64,000 nucleotides of DNA from Pasteurella canis (GCF_900454865.1 NZ_UGTV01000015.1:2127994-2191993); one strand, 5' to 3'. Positions 52,120 through 63,189 are shown, counted from the stretch's first letter. Program-made: numbers and translations. Notes: generated by a model not told the origin, from the sequence alone.

Positions 52120-53103
52120 ATGTCTATTATTAGTAAATTTAGTGGACAATCAGAGAATATGGATAAATGGGGGGGGGAAGAAATGACATTGAAGATAAAA
52201 TCGAAGGGAATTGATAGGAATAATGTAGAGTCTGTTGTTATTGCTGGTAATGGGAAAAGCCTGTCTAAAATTGAATATAGCGTGCTTCCAGAAAGATATG
52301 ATGTTTTTCGTTGTAATCAATTTTATTTTGAGGATAAATATTATTTAGGAAAAAATATAAAAGCAGTATTTTTTAATACTGGTGTTATTTTGGAACAGTA
52401 TTACACACTATATAATTTGGTTAGAAATAAAGAATATATATGTGAAAATATAATATTATCTTCTTTTAATACTAATGAATTTGAGTTTAATGAAAATAAG
52501 AAATTAATGAATGTGTTTATTGGAGTGACCAATGGATATGAAGAATATTTATCTAAATTAGAAAAGCTTGATAAATATCTTCGTTTTAGGGAGGTTTTTG
52601 AGGGTAAAAGAATTACTTCAGGTGTTTATATGGCAGCTGTTGCAGTAGCAGCGGGATATAAGGATATTTATTTAGTAGGAATAGATTTTTATACAGAAGA
52701 ACAAACAAGCTATGCTTTTGAACATAAAAAAAATAATATTTTAAAATTAATACCTAGTTTTAATAATAGCATCAGTCAAGCTGGATTTCATAATGAAAAT
52801 ACTGATATAGACGCATTACTTTTTTTAAAAGAAACTTATGATGTGAATTTCTATTCTATATCAAGTCATAGTCCAATGTCTAAGTATTTTCCACTGCCTG
52901 ATTTTAAGAATGATGTTTGTTATGTTCCAGATAAAAAAATTAATTATATTGATGATATATTATTACCACCAAAATTTGTGTATAAAAAACTAGGAATACT
53001 AAGTCCCAAGAAAAAAGCTCTTTATTCTAATGTTGCATTTCGATTTTTTAAAGATTTATTAAGATTACCTAGTGCTATTAAGCATTACTTGAGAGAAAAA
53101 TAG
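52120..53103 (+). CDS. Sialyltransferase, GT42 family (Lic3A/CstII-like), probably phase-variable
   Basis: Transfers sialic acid from CMP-Neu5Ac to a lipooligosaccharide galactose. GT42 landmarks are VVIAGNGKSLSKIEY, DVFRCNQFYFEDKYYLG, RITSGVYMAAVAVAAGY, LVGIDFY and the C-terminal LLRLPSAIKHYL, all aligned with CstII and Lic3A. From ATG 52120 the protein is 327 aa, with about 35 extra residues before the core. ATG 52159 and ATG 52183 are other possible starts. A nine-G tract at 52169-52177 lies inside the first two candidate frames. AT-rich with ATA and AGA codons, suggesting transfer. Confidence 0.87.
   Translation: MSIISKFSGQSENMDKWGGEEMTLKIKSKGIDRNNVESVVIAGNGKSLSKIEYSVLPERYDVFRCNQFYFEDKYYLGKNIKAVFFNTGVILEQYYTLYNLVRNKEYICENIILSSFNTNEFEFNENKKLMNVFIGVTNGYEEYLSKLEKLDKYLRFREVFEGKRITSGVYMAAVAVAAGYKDIYLVGIDFYTEEQTSYAFEHKKNNILKLIPSFNNSISQAGFHNENTDIDALLFLKETYDVNFYSISSHSPMSKYFPLPDFKNDVCYVPDKKINYIDDILLPPKFVYKKLGILSPKKKALYSNVAFRFFKDLLRLPSAIKHYLREK
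52169..52177 (+). repeat. Nine-G homopolymer tract near the start of the sialyltransferase gene
   Basis: A run of nine G bases. At nine the frame from ATG 52120 or 52159 is open into the enzyme. At eight the reading would hit TGA within three codons after the tract, and at ten within about a dozen codons. This is the layout of a slipped-strand phase-variation switch. If translation starts at ATG 52183, the tract would instead lie beside the ribosome site. Confidence 0.75.
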
Positions 53104-53226
53104 TCATTTTTTTAATGACTATGAAGGGTTTTTATAATAGAATACCGCGCCTTTCCCACATTTTTTACTAGAAGTGCGGTCAGAAAAAAGAACTTTTCCT
53201 ATTTTCAATACATAAGATTTTTCTCA

Positions 53227-55077
53227 ATGACAGATAAAATAGATATCAATAAATTGCGTAACATCGCAATTATCGCTCACGTTGACCACGGTAAAACAAC
53301 CCTTGTTGACAAACTCTTACAACAATCAGGCACATTAGAGGCATCGCGTAATGACGGTGATGAACGTGTAATGGACTCTAATGATATTGAAAAAGAACGT
53401 GGTATCACGATTTTAGCTAAGAATACAGCAATTAACTGGAATGACTACCGTATTAATATTGTTGATACACCAGGGCACGCCGATTTTGGTGGTGAGGTAG
53501 AACGTGTAATGTCAATGGTTGATTGTGTACTATTAATTGTTGATGCTTTTGATGGTCCTATGCCGCAAACACGTTTTGTGACACAGAAAGCCTTTGCGCA
53601 TGGTTTAAAGCCGATTGTCGTTATTAATAAAGTTGATCGTCCTGGCGCTCGTCCTGATTGGGTAGTTGATCAAGTTTTTGATTTGTTTGTCAATTTAGGT
53701 GCGACAGATGAGCAATTAGATTTCCCGATTATTTATGCCTCTGCATTAAATGGTGTAGCAGGTTTAGAGCATGATCAGTTAGCGCCTGATATGACACCAT
53801 TATTTGAAGCTATCGTGAAATATGTTGAGCCGCCAAAAGTAGAACTTGAACAACCTTTCCAAATGCAAATTTCACAGCTTGATTATAATAATTATGTTGG
53901 TGTTATTGGTATTGGCCGTATTAAACGAGGTTCAGTAAAACCCAATCAAACAGTGACAATTATTGATACCGAAGGTAAAGCACGTACTGGGAAAATTGGG
54001 CAAGTACTAGGTCACTTAGGTTTACAACGTTATGAAACAGAACGTGCTTATGCTGGTGATATTATTGCATTAACTGGATTAGGCGAGTTAAATATTTCTG
54101 ATACGATTTGTGATATTAATAACGTGGAAGCTTTGCCTGCATTAAGTGTTGATGAACCAACTGTTACGATGTTTTTCTGTGTAAATACGTCACCATTTTG
54201 TGGTAAAGAAGGTAAATATGTAACTTCTCGCCAAATTCTTGAGCGTTTAAATAAAGAGTTGGTGCATAATGTAGCGTTACGCGTCGAAGAAACCCCTGAT
54301 CCAGATGCGTTCCGTGTGTCTGGTCGTGGTGAATTGCATCTTTCTGTGTTAATTGAAAATATGCGTCGTGAAGGTTATGAGCTTGCCGTTTCACGCCCAC
54401 GAGTTATTTATAAAGAAGTAGAGGGGCGTAAACAAGAGCCATTTGAGCAAGTGACGATTGATATTGAAGAGCAGCATCAAGGTGCAGTTATGGAAGCCTT
54501 AGGTATTCGTAAAGGCGAAGTCCGTGATATGGTACCAGATGGTAAAGGTCGTACCCGTTTAGAATATGTGATTCCAAGCCGTGGTCTAATTGGATTCCGT
54601 GGTGAGTTTATGACGATGACTTCAGGTACTGGTTTATTATATTCAAGTTTTAGTCACTATGATGATGTGAAGGCGGGTGAAATTGGTCAACGTAAAAATG
54701 GTGTCTTGATTTCTAACTCGACGGGTAAGGCGCTAGCTTATGCCTTATTTGGTTTACAAGAACGTGGTAAATTAATGATTGATCATGGTACTGAAGTATA
54801 TGAAGGACAAATTATTGGTATTCATAGTCGTTCAAATGACTTAACTGTAAACTGCTTACAAGGTAAAAAGCTCACTAATATGCGTGCATCTGGTAAAGAT
54901 GAAGCTTTAGTGTTAGTGCCACCTGTACGTTTTAGTTTAGAACAAGCTATTGAGTTTATTGATGATGATGAACTAGTAGAAGTCACACCAAGTTCAATCC
55001 GTATCCGTAAAAAATTATTAACGGAAGTAGATCGTAAGCGTGCAAGTCGTACTACAACCAGTACTAGCACTTACTAA
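53227..55077 (+). CDS. typA: Ribosome-associated GTPase TypA/BipA
   Basis: A 616-aa translational GTPase of the EF-G family that aids 50S assembly and growth under stress. G motifs are [10 protein letters not shown], the switch [14 protein letters not shown] and NKVD; the EF-G-like domains III and V and the TypA-specific C-terminal part follow. Neighbour of glnA in many gammaproteobacteria, here separated by the sialyltransferase gene. A USS lies just before it (53172-53180). Confidence 0.97.
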   Translation: MTDKIDINKLRNIAIIAHVDHGKTTLVDKLLQQSGTLEASRNDGDERVMDSNDIEKERGITILAKNTAINWNDYRINIVDTPGHADFGGEVERVMSMVDCVLLIVDAFDGPMPQTRFVTQKAFAHGLKPIVVINKVDRPGARPDWVVDQVFDLFVNLGATDEQLDFPIIYASALNGVAGLEHDQLAPDMTPLFEAIVKYVEPPKVELEQPFQMQISQLDYNNYVGVIGIGRIKRGSVKPNQTVTIIDTEGKARTGKIGQVLGHLGLQRYETERAYAGDIIALTGLGELNISDTICDINNVEALPALSVDEPTVTMFFCVNTSPFCGKEGKYVTSRQILERLNKELVHNVALRVEETPDPDAFRVSGRGELHLSVLIENMRREGYELAVSRPRVIYKEVEGRKQEPFEQVTIDIEEQHQGAVMEALGIRKGEVRDMVPDGKGRTRLEYVIPSRGLIGFRGEFMTMTSGTGLLYSSFSHYDDVKAGEIGQRKNGVLISNSTGKALAYALFGLQERGKLMIDHGTEVYEGQIIGIHSRSNDLTVNCLQGKKLTNMRASGKDEALVLVPPVRFSLEQAIEFIDDDELVEVTPSSIRIRKKLLTEVDRKRASRTTTSTSTY

Positions 55078-55097
55078 CTCAAAATTTTGTGAATATC

Positions 55098-55126
55098 GAC
55101 CGCACTTTTAAGTGCGGTCTTTTTTT
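55098..55126 (+). terminator. Inverted uptake-sequence terminator after typA
   Basis: GACCGCACTT, two T, AAGTGCGGTC: a perfect 10-bp stem with a T run after it. Confidence 0.9.
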
Positions 55127-55131
55127 ATTGA

Positions 55132-55303
55132 ATTTAATTTCATAGGCTGTTTCAAACGTTGTATAAAACATGATGAATTGGGCGAGGATAGCAAAAATTA
55201 GTAGTACATCATAACGGAACAAACCAAATAATCCCGCTTGAGGTGTAATAAATATAGCAATAAAAACAACCCATTGAATAAGTAAGTACGCATTTCTTTT
55301 AAG
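55132..55303 (-). pseudogene. Remnant of a DUF817-like membrane protein gene
   Basis: On the minus strand a stop-free stretch from just after TAG (55306-55304) encodes LKRNAYLLIQWVVF, then GLFGLFRYDVLLIFAIL and FIMFYTTFETAYEIK. The RYD-hydrophobic-Q-x-E-T-x-E-pattern resembles the central part of DUF817 membrane proteins of about 270 aa. There is no start codon at the front, and the rest of the family sequence is missing, running into the inverted USS after typA. Seen as a gene fragment; the family call is tentative. The remaining bases up to 55432 hold only the promoter region of the next gene. Confidence 0.45.
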
Positions 55304-55432
55304 CTAGAAAATAAAAAAAACTCAGATGAGTAATTATTAAGCTTTTCTTAATATTTTTGTTGTTTAATGTCATCATCAAAAGGTAATTAGCCTTTCGACT
55401 ATTCACTTAACTTACTTTTATAGGAACGTATT

Positions 55433-55810
55433 ATGAAAAAATTAATTGCATTAATGTCAGTATTAGCTGTATCAAGTGCCGCTGTTGCACAGGGTGGTTT
55501 TGCTCCTAAGCATGATGGTAAACAAGGTAAAGGCGGTTTCTATGATAGTGCATCTGTTGTAAAAACGGTAAAAGATGCATTAAATTCCGCTGATAAAACG
55601 CCAGTCATTATTGAAGGCTATATCGTAAAACAAATTGATGATGATGAGTTTGTTTTTCGTGATGTTGCAGGTAATGAAATCCAGCTGGATGTAAGCAATC
55701 GTGCTTGGCGAGGACAAACTATCCAACCAACAGATAAAATTAGTATTCAGGGCTATGTTGATAAAGAATGGAATAGAACTGAAATTGATGTGAAGGATAT
55801 TTCTAAATAA
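55433..55810 (+). CDS. BOF-family periplasmic protein (YgiW/YdeI-like)
   Basis: A 125-aa secreted protein with a signal peptide (MKKLIALMSVLAVSSAAVAQ) and a bacterial OB-fold domain (about residues 30-125: VKDALNSADKTPVIIEG, YVFRD-like EFVFRDVAGNEIQLDV, and ISIQGYVDKEW). Family members are stress-tolerance proteins. The ligand is unknown. Confidence 0.88.
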   Translation: MKKLIALMSVLAVSSAAVAQGGFAPKHDGKQGKGGFYDSASVVKTVKDALNSADKTPVIIEGYIVKQIDDDEFVFRDVAGNEIQLDVSNRAWRGQTIQPTDKISIQGYVDKEWNRTEIDVKDISK

Positions 55811-55853
55811 TCAATTTATTGCGGCCAGCTTTTATTAAGTATGGTCGCACTTT

Positions 55854-56588
55854 TTACAAAGTCGTTGTAACTTCTTCAATATTTAAAATTATTGCTTCAT
55901 TTAAGCTATTCTCTTGCATTTTCCAACGAATATTAAATTCATATAATCGGATTCCATAAATACGATCTGACAGCTTATTTTGTTGATAAGCTGGACGTGG
56001 ATCTTGAGCAATGACTTCAGTCACAAAACGCTGAAAGTGCGGTCGTTTTTTTTCAATTTCTTTAAATTTACGCTGTGCTTGTTCACTAACAGTTACTTTT
56101 AATTGAGAATTAGGTTTATTTTGTGCGTAACCAGATTTTGCATTAGGTTGATTATCGGCATAAGCAAGATAAGGTTTAATATCAAAAATAGGTGTGCCAT
56201 CAACTAAATCAACTGGACCGACATATAACAAGATTTTCCCATTTTTAGATTCTATTTGACGTAGCTCAACTTTTGATAAGCCTAGAGGATTCGGGCGATG
56301 AGTGGCGCGTGAAGCAAAAACACCAATACGTTGATTTCCGCCTAATCGAGGTGGACGAACTGTTGGGCTCCATTTACCAGCAGGTACTTTATTAAACTGA
56401 AAAATAAGCCATAGGTGACTGAATTGTTCTAAACCTCTGACACTTTCGAATTGATTATAAGGTGGTAGTAATTCGATGATTGCAGTACCATCTTGAACTA
56501 AATCAGGCTGACGTGGCACAGAAAACTTTTCTTTGTAGGGGCTATGTAGGATTGCAACAGGAGTTAAGGTCAGAGATAAGTTAGACAT
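55854..56588 (-). CDS. trmO: tRNA (t6A37) methyltransferase TrmO
   Basis: N6-methylates t6A at position 37 of tRNA-Thr with SAM (244 aa from ATG 56588). It shows the TrmO/YaeB beta-barrel features [14 protein letters not shown] and [19 protein letters not shown], and the [14 protein letters not shown] segment. The open frame begins at 56648, but AAGGAAAAT just before 56588 fixes the start. A USS lies inside at 56035-56043. Confidence 0.92.
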   Translation of the reverse strand: MSNLSLTLTPVAILHSPYKEKFSVPRQPDLVQDGTAIIELLPPYNQFESVRGLEQFSHLWLIFQFNKVPAGKWSPTVRPPRLGGNQRIGVFASRATHRPNPLGLSKVELRQIESKNGKILLYVGPVDLVDGTPIFDIKPYLAYADNQPNAKSGYAQNKPNSQLKVTVSEQAQRKFKEIEKKRPHFQRFVTEVIAQDPRPAYQQNKLSDRIYGIRLYEFNIRWKMQENSLNEAIILNIEEVTTTL

Positions 56589-56692
56589 ATTTTCCTTAAT
56601 ATTATGATTTCGTGTAGAATAGAGCCAAATTATGACTATTTTACGCAAAAGTGCGCTTTAGATCGTGCTTTTTCTTTTTATAAGTGATTTTT

Positions 56693-57598
56693 ATGACAAA
56701 AAATGCTATTAAAATGTGGATCGATACAGCAAGGCCAAAAACACTCCCCCTTGCTGTTGCTTCAATTATTACTGGAGCAGCATTAGCAGCTTGGTCTAGT
56801 CAATTCAATTGGATAATAACATTACTGTGTTTGCTTACTACCATTTTATTGCAGATTTTATCGAACTTTGCTAATGACTATGGTGATCATCAGAAAGGTT
56901 CTGATACAGTCGAACGTATTGGGCCTCTTAGAGGAATTCAACAAGGCATGATTGATGCGAAGCAGCTAAGAAAAGGTCTGATTATTGTTGCTATAGCAAG
57001 CCTATGCTGTGGTGGATTACTGATTATAATAGCATATCAAAATATAGCAGATTTATTAGCATTTACTCTATTAGGTGTATTGGCTGTTGTTGCTGCGATT
57101 ACTTATACTGTAGGGACAAAGCCCTATGGCTATATGGGCTTAGGGGATTTATCAGTATTGCTTTTCTTTGGTATTTTAGGTGTTGGTGGCACCTATTATC
57201 TACAAACTCAACAACTTAATTTTTCAATTTTATTGCCTGCAATTGCAACAGGATTACTCGCCAGTGCAGTTTTAAATATTAATAATCTACGGGATATTGA
57301 GCAAGATCGTAAAGCGGGAAAAAATACGCTTGCTGTTCGGCTAGGTCCAGAAAATGGTCGACGTTATCATTGCTTATTGTTAATTGTTTCGACGTTATGC
57401 TATTGCATTTTTGCTGTTATTTATGTGCAAACAGTGACCGCTTTTTTATTTGTTTTAGCATTACCTTGGTTAATTAAGCATGGGGTTTTTGTTTCTAAAC
57501 ATAAAGAACCGCTTGCATTACGTCCAATGCTGGCACAAATGTCGTTAATTGCGTTACTTATCAACGGGCTATTTAGTTTAGGCTTGCTTCTCAGCTAA
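56693..57598 (+). CDS. menA: 1,4-dihydroxy-2-naphthoate polyprenyltransferase MenA
   Basis: Inner-membrane UbiA-family prenyltransferase for menaquinone (301 aa from ATG 56693, about nine helices). It has the first aspartate-rich motif NFANDYGDHQKGSD and the second NINNLRDIEQDRKAGKNTLA. RraA follows at 50 bases, as in E. coli. Confidence 0.95.
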   Translation: MTKNAIKMWIDTARPKTLPLAVASIITGAALAAWSSQFNWIITLLCLLTTILLQILSNFANDYGDHQKGSDTVERIGPLRGIQQGMIDAKQLRKGLIIVAIASLCCGGLLIIIAYQNIADLLAFTLLGVLAVVAAITYTVGTKPYGYMGLGDLSVLLFFGILGVGGTYYLQTQQLNFSILLPAIATGLLASAVLNINNLRDIEQDRKAGKNTLAVRLGPENGRRYHCLLLIVSTLCYCIFAVIYVQTVTAFLFVLALPWLIKHGVFVSKHKEPLALRPMLAQMSLIALLINGLFSLGLLLS

Positions 57599-57648
57599 CA
57601 ATAGGCATATACTAGCTAAATTAATTTTCTGCAATATAAGGTAATATT

Positions 57649-58149
57649 ATGTACATTGATACTTCTGAGCTTTGTGATATTTATCTTGATCAAGTGGATG
57701 TAGTTGAGCCTATTTTTTCAAGTTTTGGCGGTGTCAGTAGTTTTTATGGCAAAGTGACAACAGTCAAATGCTTTGAAAATAATGGACTGATTACAGAAAT
57801 TTTAGAAGAAAACGGTGAAGGACGAGTCTTATTGATTGATGGTGGCGGTGCCGTACGTCGAGCATTAGTTGATGCGGAGATTGCTCAATTGGCTGCGGAT
57901 AATGGCTGGGAGGGCATCATTGTTTATGGTGCGGTACGCCAAATTCAGCAATTAGAGAATATTGATATTGGTATTCATGCTTTAGCACCAATCCCTGTTG
58001 GCGCTGATCGATATAATAGTGGTGAAACCGATGTGCCTGTTAATTTTGGTGGTGTAACATTCTTTCCTGAAGATTATGTTTATGCTGATTTAACAGGAAT
58101 TATTCTGTCACAAGAACCTCTAGAGCTTGATGAGTTTGGTGAAGAGTAA
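57649..58149 (+). CDS. rraA: Regulator of ribonuclease E activity A
   Basis: A 166-aa RNase E inhibitor of the aldolase/DlpA fold. [22 protein letters not shown] and [13 protein letters not shown] are typical. AAGG precedes ATG. Ended by the hairpin at 58173-58220. Confidence 0.96.
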   Translation: MYIDTSELCDIYLDQVDVVEPIFSSFGGVSSFYGKVTTVKCFENNGLITEILEENGEGRVLLIDGGGAVRRALVDAEIAQLAADNGWEGIIVYGAVRQIQQLENIDIGIHALAPIPVGADRYNSGETDVPVNFGGVTFFPEDYVYADLTGIILSQEPLELDEFGEE

Positions 58150-58172
58150 TATTTTCATTTAAGCTAAAAATA

Positions 58173-58220
58173 AAAAAAAGTGTGGTTAAAAAATTGTTAA
58201 AATTTTGACCGCACTTTTTT
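58173..58220 (+). terminator. Terminator after rraA built on uptake-like sequences
   Basis: AAAAAGTGTGGTTAAAA pairs with TTTTGACCGCACTTTTT with one internal mismatch. The right half contains a perfect USS (58208-58216). Confidence 0.75.
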
Positions 58221-58367
58221 ATTATTTATTTATTTTTATGCGTTTGTTCACAAATCCATAAGAAATGTGTTGCTTTTTATTAACATAATGCTAACTTCTG
58301 CAAGAATTCTGCTTATAAGCTAAGCAGCTTTCTTCCCCTTTGTTGTTTATTTTAGAAGGATAATATT

Positions 58368-59765
58368 ATGAATGTCGCAGAGACCCCAGTAAAAAATGGA
58401 TTGAACCGCAATGCCATTATTTTTCTATTAGATATTGTCATATTTTTTGTTTTGCTTAAGGTGTTACCTTTTGACGCTAAAGCAAATAAGGGCTTGGCAT
58501 TACTTGTCTTTATTGCTGTACTCTGGTTAACGGAAGCATTACATGTGACTGTAACTGCATTACTTGTTCCTCTATTAGCTATTAGTTTAGGTTTAGTGAC
58601 TACTAAAGCAGCGCTGGCTGAATTTGCTAATCCAACGATTTTCCTTTTCTTCGGAGGCTTTGCTTTAGCAACTGCATTACATATTCAACGTCTTGATCGT
58701 ATGATTGCGAATAAGATCATGGCATTAGCAAATGGTCGTTTATTCTTGGCGAGTATCTACCTTTTTTCTATTACTGCATTTTTATCAATGTGGATGAGTA
58801 ATACTGCAACAGCGGCGATGATGTTACCGCTTGCAATGGGGGTATTAAGTCAAATGGATAGAGAAGAAAGTCATAATACTTATGTTTTTATTTTGTTAGG
58901 TATTGCGTATAGTGCCAATATCGGTGGGATGGGAACCTTAGTCGGAAGCCCACCTAATGCCATTGTTGCTTCTCAATTAAACTTAACTTTTTCTGATTGG
59001 TTAGTTTATGGTTTACCAATTATGCTAATTTTAATGCCGATCATGATTGGTACGCTTTATATTGTGTTTAAGCCAAAATTGAATGTCCGTTTTGAAAAAA
59101 CATTTGAAGCGATAGAAATGAATGGTAAACGGATTACGACATTAGCTATTTTCGTTATTATTGCATTATGTTGGGTGTTCAGCAGTAAAATTAACCCAGC
59201 TGTATCTAGCTTGCTTGGTTTAGAAAAGAAAATTGCTAGTTTTGATAGTGTGATTGCCTTATTAGCTGCCGTGGCAATTTGTACCACAGGAGTGGCAACT
59301 TGGAAACAAATCCAAGACAATACAGATTGGGGTGTTTTAATGCTATTTGGTGGTGGCTTAACATTAAGTGCGGTATTAAGGGACTCTGGGGCAAGTAAAG
59401 TACTGGCAGATGGCATTGTATTTTTAATTGATGGTGGTCATTTCTACTTGATTGGTTTAATTGTTGCAGCTTTCATTATTTTCTTAACGGAATTTACATC
59501 AAATACAGCAAGTGCTGCCTTATTAGTACCAATTTTTATTTCTATTGCACAGTCATTAAATATGCCAGAACTTGGACTAGCTTTAATTATCGGCTTAGGT
59601 GCATCATGTGCTTTCATGTTACCAGTGGCCACACCGCCAAATGCGATTGTATTCGGTACTGGTGATATTAGACAGAGTGAAATGATTAAAGCAGGGGTAA
59701 TACTCAATATTATTTGTATCTTCGTAATTGCAACTATTGGCTATTATTTCTGGTTAGCAAAATAA
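58368..59765 (+). CDS. DASS-family sodium-coupled anion symporter
   Basis: A 465-aa membrane transporter with about eleven helices (SLC13/INDY family). The two diagnostic SNT motifs are in WMSNTATAAMMLPLA and FTSNTASAALLVPI, and SPPNAI and TPPNAI-like loops follow. Such transporters take up C4-dicarboxylates, citrate or sulfate with sodium. The exact substrate cannot be told here. A USS lies inside at 59366-59374. Confidence 0.88.
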   Translation: MNVAETPVKNGLNRNAIIFLLDIVIFFVLLKVLPFDAKANKGLALLVFIAVLWLTEALHVTVTALLVPLLAISLGLVTTKAALAEFANPTIFLFFGGFALATALHIQRLDRMIANKIMALANGRLFLASIYLFSITAFLSMWMSNTATAAMMLPLAMGVLSQMDREESHNTYVFILLGIAYSANIGGMGTLVGSPPNAIVASQLNLTFSDWLVYGLPIMLILMPIMIGTLYIVFKPKLNVRFEKTFEAIEMNGKRITTLAIFVIIALCWVFSSKINPAVSSLLGLEKKIASFDSVIALLAAVAICTTGVATWKQIQDNTDWGVLMLFGGGLTLSAVLRDSGASKVLADGIVFLIDGGHFYLIGLIVAAFIIFLTEFTSNTASAALLVPIFISIAQSLNMPELGLALIIGLGASCAFMLPVATPPNAIVFGTGDIRQSEMIKAGVILNIICIFVIATIGYYFWLAK

Positions 59766-59816
59766 GCACTGAATGAACATTGCTTATAACCCATTAGATT
59801 TTTTTCAGTAGACAAT

Positions 59817-59855
59817 GTGCGGTTAATATCTACAAAATGTTAACCGCACTTTATT
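59817..59855. terminator. Hairpin between the convergent DASS gene and mnmE
   Basis: GTGCGGTTAA and TTAACCGCAC pair over 10 bases, and the right half carries a perfect USS (59843-59851). T-rich sequence follows on the plus side. Confidence 0.7.
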
Positions 59856-59860
59856 ATTGA

Positions 59861-61219
59861 TTACTTACCGATACAGAATGAGCTAAATATATTTCCTAGT
59901 AAATCATCAGAGGTAAATTGGCCTGTAATTTCACTTAGATGATTTTGTACCATCCGTAGTTCTTCCGCTAATAGTTCACCAGCATAGAATTGAGTCAATT
60001 GAATATGACCTTGTCGCAAATGGTGTGCGGCTTTTTCGAGAGCTTCTAAATGGCGACGGCGGGCAAGAAAACCCCCCTCTGTATTTGTTTGATACCCCAT
60101 TGATTGTTTTAAATGTTCACGTAGTAAATCAACACCTTGCTGTGTTTTTGCTGAAAGAGTGATCACAGTGTAGCCACTTTGTTCTTTTAGTCCTTCAATT
60201 TCGCCACTTAAATCTGCTTTATTACGTATCATAGTGATTGGAATTGTTGCAGGTAATTTAGCTAAAAATTCTACTCGTATAGTTTCTAAATCTTGGTTAT
60301 TAGGTTCAGTACTATCCAACATAAGTAAAATACGATCGGCTTGTTCAATTTCGCTCCAAGCTCTTACAATACCTATACGTTCAACTTCATCCGTTGCTTC
60401 ACGTAAGCCAGCAGTATCTATAATGTGTAACGGCATACCATCAATATGAATATGCTCACGCAACACATCGCGAGTAGTACCTGCAATATCAGTTACAATT
60501 GCTGCCTCTCTCCCTGCTAGTGCATTTAATAAACTTGATTTACCTGCATTAGGGCGACCCGCAATCACAACTTTCATTCCTTCACGTAGAATGGAGCCTT
60601 GTTTAGCTTCAGAACGTACTTTATCTAGTTGCAGAATAATCTCATTTAAATGAGCTTCGATTTTTCCGTCTGCTAAAAAGTCAATTTCTTCATCAGGGAA
60701 ATCAATCGCAGCTTCCACATAAGTACGTAAATAAATCACACTGTCTACAAGCTGATTGACTTTATTTGAAAATTCACCTTGCAGCGACTTTAATGCAGAG
60801 CGAGCAGCTTGTTCAGAGCTCGCATCAATCAAGTCTGCAATTGCTTCAGCTTGCGCTAAATCGAGTTTATCATTTAGAAATGCTTGTTCAGAGAATTCGC
60901 CAGGACGTGCTAAACGTACCCCCTCTATTTGTAAAATACGTTTAAGCAAAAGATCAAGTACAACTTGACCACCATGACCTTGCAACTCTAGTACATCTTC
61001 GCCCGTAAAAGAATGAGGTGCTTTGAAATACAGAGCAATACCTTGATCTAATATTGTGCCATCAAGATCTTTAAAGGGTAAATAATCCGCTACACGAGGC
61101 TTTGGGCATTTACCTAATACCGCATTAGCAACTTCTACTGATTTGGGACCTGATACACGTAAAATTCCAATGCCTCCACGGCCTGGTGCAGTTGCTTGTG
61201 CAACAATTGTTTCTTTCAT
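59861..61219 (-). CDS. mnmE: tRNA uridine-5-carboxymethylaminomethyl modification GTPase MnmE
   Basis: A 452-aa GTPase that with MnmG modifies U34 of several tRNAs. It has an N-terminal folate-binding domain ([16 protein letters not shown]), the G domain with [27 protein letters not shown] and NKAD, and the C-terminal Cys motif FCIGK. The frame begins at 61234, but ATG 61219 has GGAGAAAG upstream and gives the usual [16 protein letters not shown] start. A USS (61239-61247) and a terminator after yidC lie upstream, so mnmE probably has its own promoter. Confidence 0.97.
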   Translation of the reverse strand: MKETIVAQATAPGRGGIGILRVSGPKSVEVANAVLGKCPKPRVADYLPFKDLDGTILDQGIALYFKAPHSFTGEDVLELQGHGGQVVLDLLLKRILQIEGVRLARPGEFSEQAFLNDKLDLAQAEAIADLIDASSEQAARSALKSLQGEFSNKVNQLVDSVIYLRTYVEAAIDFPDEEIDFLADGKIEAHLNEIILQLDKVRSEAKQGSILREGMKVVIAGRPNAGKSSLLNALAGREAAIVTDIAGTTRDVLREHIHIDGMPLHIIDTAGLREATDEVERIGIVRAWSEIEQADRILLMLDSTEPNNQDLETIRVEFLAKLPATIPITMIRNKADLSGEIEGLKEQSGYTVITLSAKTQQGVDLLREHLKQSMGYQTNTEGGFLARRRHLEALEKAAHHLRQGHIQLTQFYAGELLAEELRMVQNHLSEITGQFTSDDLLGNIFSSFCIGK

Positions 61220-61253
61220 AAAAACTTTCTCCAAAAGGACCGCACTTTACTAT

Positions 61254-61284
61254 TAAAACAAAAGGCACCAAATTGATGCCTTTT
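61254..61284 (-). terminator. Terminator after yidC
   Basis: On the minus strand AAAAGGCA, a 9-base loop and TGCCTTTT, followed by GTTTTAA. It ends the rpmH-rnpA-yidD-yidC transcript. Confidence 0.8.
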
Positions 61285-61303
61285 AGATTCATTTTAGTGC
61301 AAC

Positions 61304-62929
61304 TTATTTATGGCGAGAGTGTAAGCCTTTCTTCTCTAAACTACGATAAATGAGTTGTTGCTGAGCAATCGTAATCAAGTTTGATACTAACCAGTATAAC
61401 ACTAAGCCTGATGGGAAGAACAGGAAGAATCCTGTGAATAGTACTGGCATGAAATTCATGACTTTTTGCTGTGTTGGATCTGCTACAGGTGTAGGAGACA
61501 TTTTCTGCAACAAGAACATAGATGCACCCATTAAAATTGGGAGGATATAGTAAGGATCTTGTGCAGATAAATCTTGAATCCAACCAAAGAATGGTGCATG
61601 ACGTAATTCAACGGCCTCTAAGAATGTCCAATATAATGCGATAAAAATAGGCATTTGTAAAAGAATTGGTAAACAACCACCTAAAGGGTTAACTTTTTCT
61701 TCTTTATACAATTTCATCATCTCTTGGCTCATCCGTTGACGATCTTCGCCAAAACGTTCACGCATTTCTTGTAGTTTTGGTTGAAGCATACGCATTTTTG
61801 CCATTGAGGTATATTGTGCTTTTGTTAATGGATATAGAAGGGCTTTCACAACTAATGTTACACCAATAATAGCAAGACCCCAGTTATGGACTATACTTTG
61901 AATAAAAGTCAATAACATAAAGAGTGGTTTGGCAATGAACCAAGCCCAGCCATAGTCTACGGTTAAATCAAGGTGATTAGCCACAGTTTCCATTTTGTCT
62001 TGTAACTTAGGACCTGTCCAAAGTGCACTTTTGATCGTTTCAGTTGTCCCGGCTGGAACAATCGTTGTTGGACCGCGATAACCAATAGAAGCAAGATTAT
62101 TCGCTTTATCTGTTAAGCTATAAAGTTGGTTATCTGCATCTTGGTTTGGAATCCAAGCGGAGACAAAATAGTGTTGTAATACAGCGATCCAACCTGCTTT
62201 TGTTGAAATAGCGAGGTTTGCTTTTTGCATATCATCAAAGCTATATTTTTTATAATTTGTCTCAGAAGAGGAATAGGCTCCTCCTGTATAAGTTGGCATT
62301 GCGACATTACCAGTATCTTCAACTAAAGTATGACGTAATTGACCGTAAGGTTCTACTTCGATCGTTTTGTCACTTTGGTTATCAATTTCAAAATTCACAC
62401 CAACATCATAAGCGCCTCGTTTTAATACGAAAACTTTTCGATAAATGACCCCATCTTTTTCAAAAACTAATGGAACAGAGAGTTCGTTTTGACCATCAGC
62501 TAAGATAAAATTATCGCCTTCAACTTGATAATTAGCACGTCCGGCTTTCGTATCAATACCGTCTTTTCCTACTAAGCCACTTTGCGCAATATAGACATGG
62601 TTTGGTTTATTAGTTAATAATGTGAATGGGGTATCAGAGTTCAATTCAGCATCATAATTTAGTAATTCTGAATGAATTACATCGCCACCTAGCGTATCAA
62701 CTTGTAAACGAAAAACATCGTTTTCTAAGGTAACCACACGCCCCCTTTGTTGTGATGTTGTGATATCTGCAGTTGATGTACTCGCAGAGATCGTAGGCAC
62801 ATCTGAAGTAGAGTTTACTTGTTCTGTTACAACAGGCTTAGGCGTGTGATAGTCAAGCTGCCATTGTTGATAAACAAGAAAAGAAATGAAGAGTAGTGCG
62901 ATGACTAACAGGCTACGTCTTGAGTCCAT
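61304..62929 (-). CDS. yidC: Membrane protein insertase YidC
   Basis: A 541-aa inner-membrane insertase (Oxa1 superfamily). The N-terminal helix ([20 protein letters not shown]) is followed by a large periplasmic domain. The conserved core then has [37 protein letters not shown] and two final helices. Its start overlaps the yidD stop by one base. Position in rpmH-rnpA-yidD-yidC-mnmE is the conserved bacterial order. Confidence 0.97.
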   Translation of the reverse strand: MDSRRSLLVIALLFISFLVYQQWQLDYHTPKPVVTEQVNSTSDVPTISASTSTADITTSQQRGRVVTLENDVFRLQVDTLGGDVIHSELLNYDAELNSDTPFTLLTNKPNHVYIAQSGLVGKDGIDTKAGRANYQVEGDNFILADGQNELSVPLVFEKDGVIYRKVFVLKRGAYDVGVNFEIDNQSDKTIEVEPYGQLRHTLVEDTGNVAMPTYTGGAYSSSETNYKKYSFDDMQKANLAISTKAGWIAVLQHYFVSAWIPNQDADNQLYSLTDKANNLASIGYRGPTTIVPAGTTETIKSALWTGPKLQDKMETVANHLDLTVDYGWAWFIAKPLFMLLTFIQSIVHNWGLAIIGVTLVVKALLYPLTKAQYTSMAKMRMLQPKLQEMRERFGEDRQRMSQEMMKLYKEEKVNPLGGCLPILLQMPIFIALYWTFLEAVELRHAPFFGWIQDLSAQDPYYILPILMGASMFLLQKMSPTPVADPTQQKVMNFMPVLFTGFFLFFPSGLVLYWLVSNLITIAQQQLIYRSLEKKGLHSRHK

Positions 62930-63189
62930 TATTTTTTCTCTTTTTTGTTATTGATCTTTGGTGGAACAGGATCGTATCCACCCTCGTTTAAAGGATGACA
63001 TTTTAATATACGTTTTACTGTAAGCCAACTCCCTTTTACTGCACCATGTGTTTTTAATGCTTCAATACCATAACAAGAGCAGGTTGGTGTAAAGCGACAG
63101 CGAGGACCAATAAGTGGACTAATGACAATTTGGTAAATACGAATTAGCCCAATTAAGATTTTTGAGCTAAACGAATGTGTCGTTGCCAT
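62929..63189 (-). CDS. yidD: Membrane protein insertion efficiency factor YidD
   Basis: An 86-aa membrane-associated helper of YidC/Sec insertion. The three-Cys core [14 protein letters not shown] and the terminal [12 protein letters not shown] are diagnostic. The start lies inside the last 37 bases of rnpA, so it is coupled to it. Confidence 0.96.
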   Translation of the reverse strand: MATTHSFSSKILIGLIRIYQIVISPLIGPRCRFTPTCSCYGIEALKTHGAVKGSWLTVKRILKCHPLNEGGYDPVPPKINNKKEKK

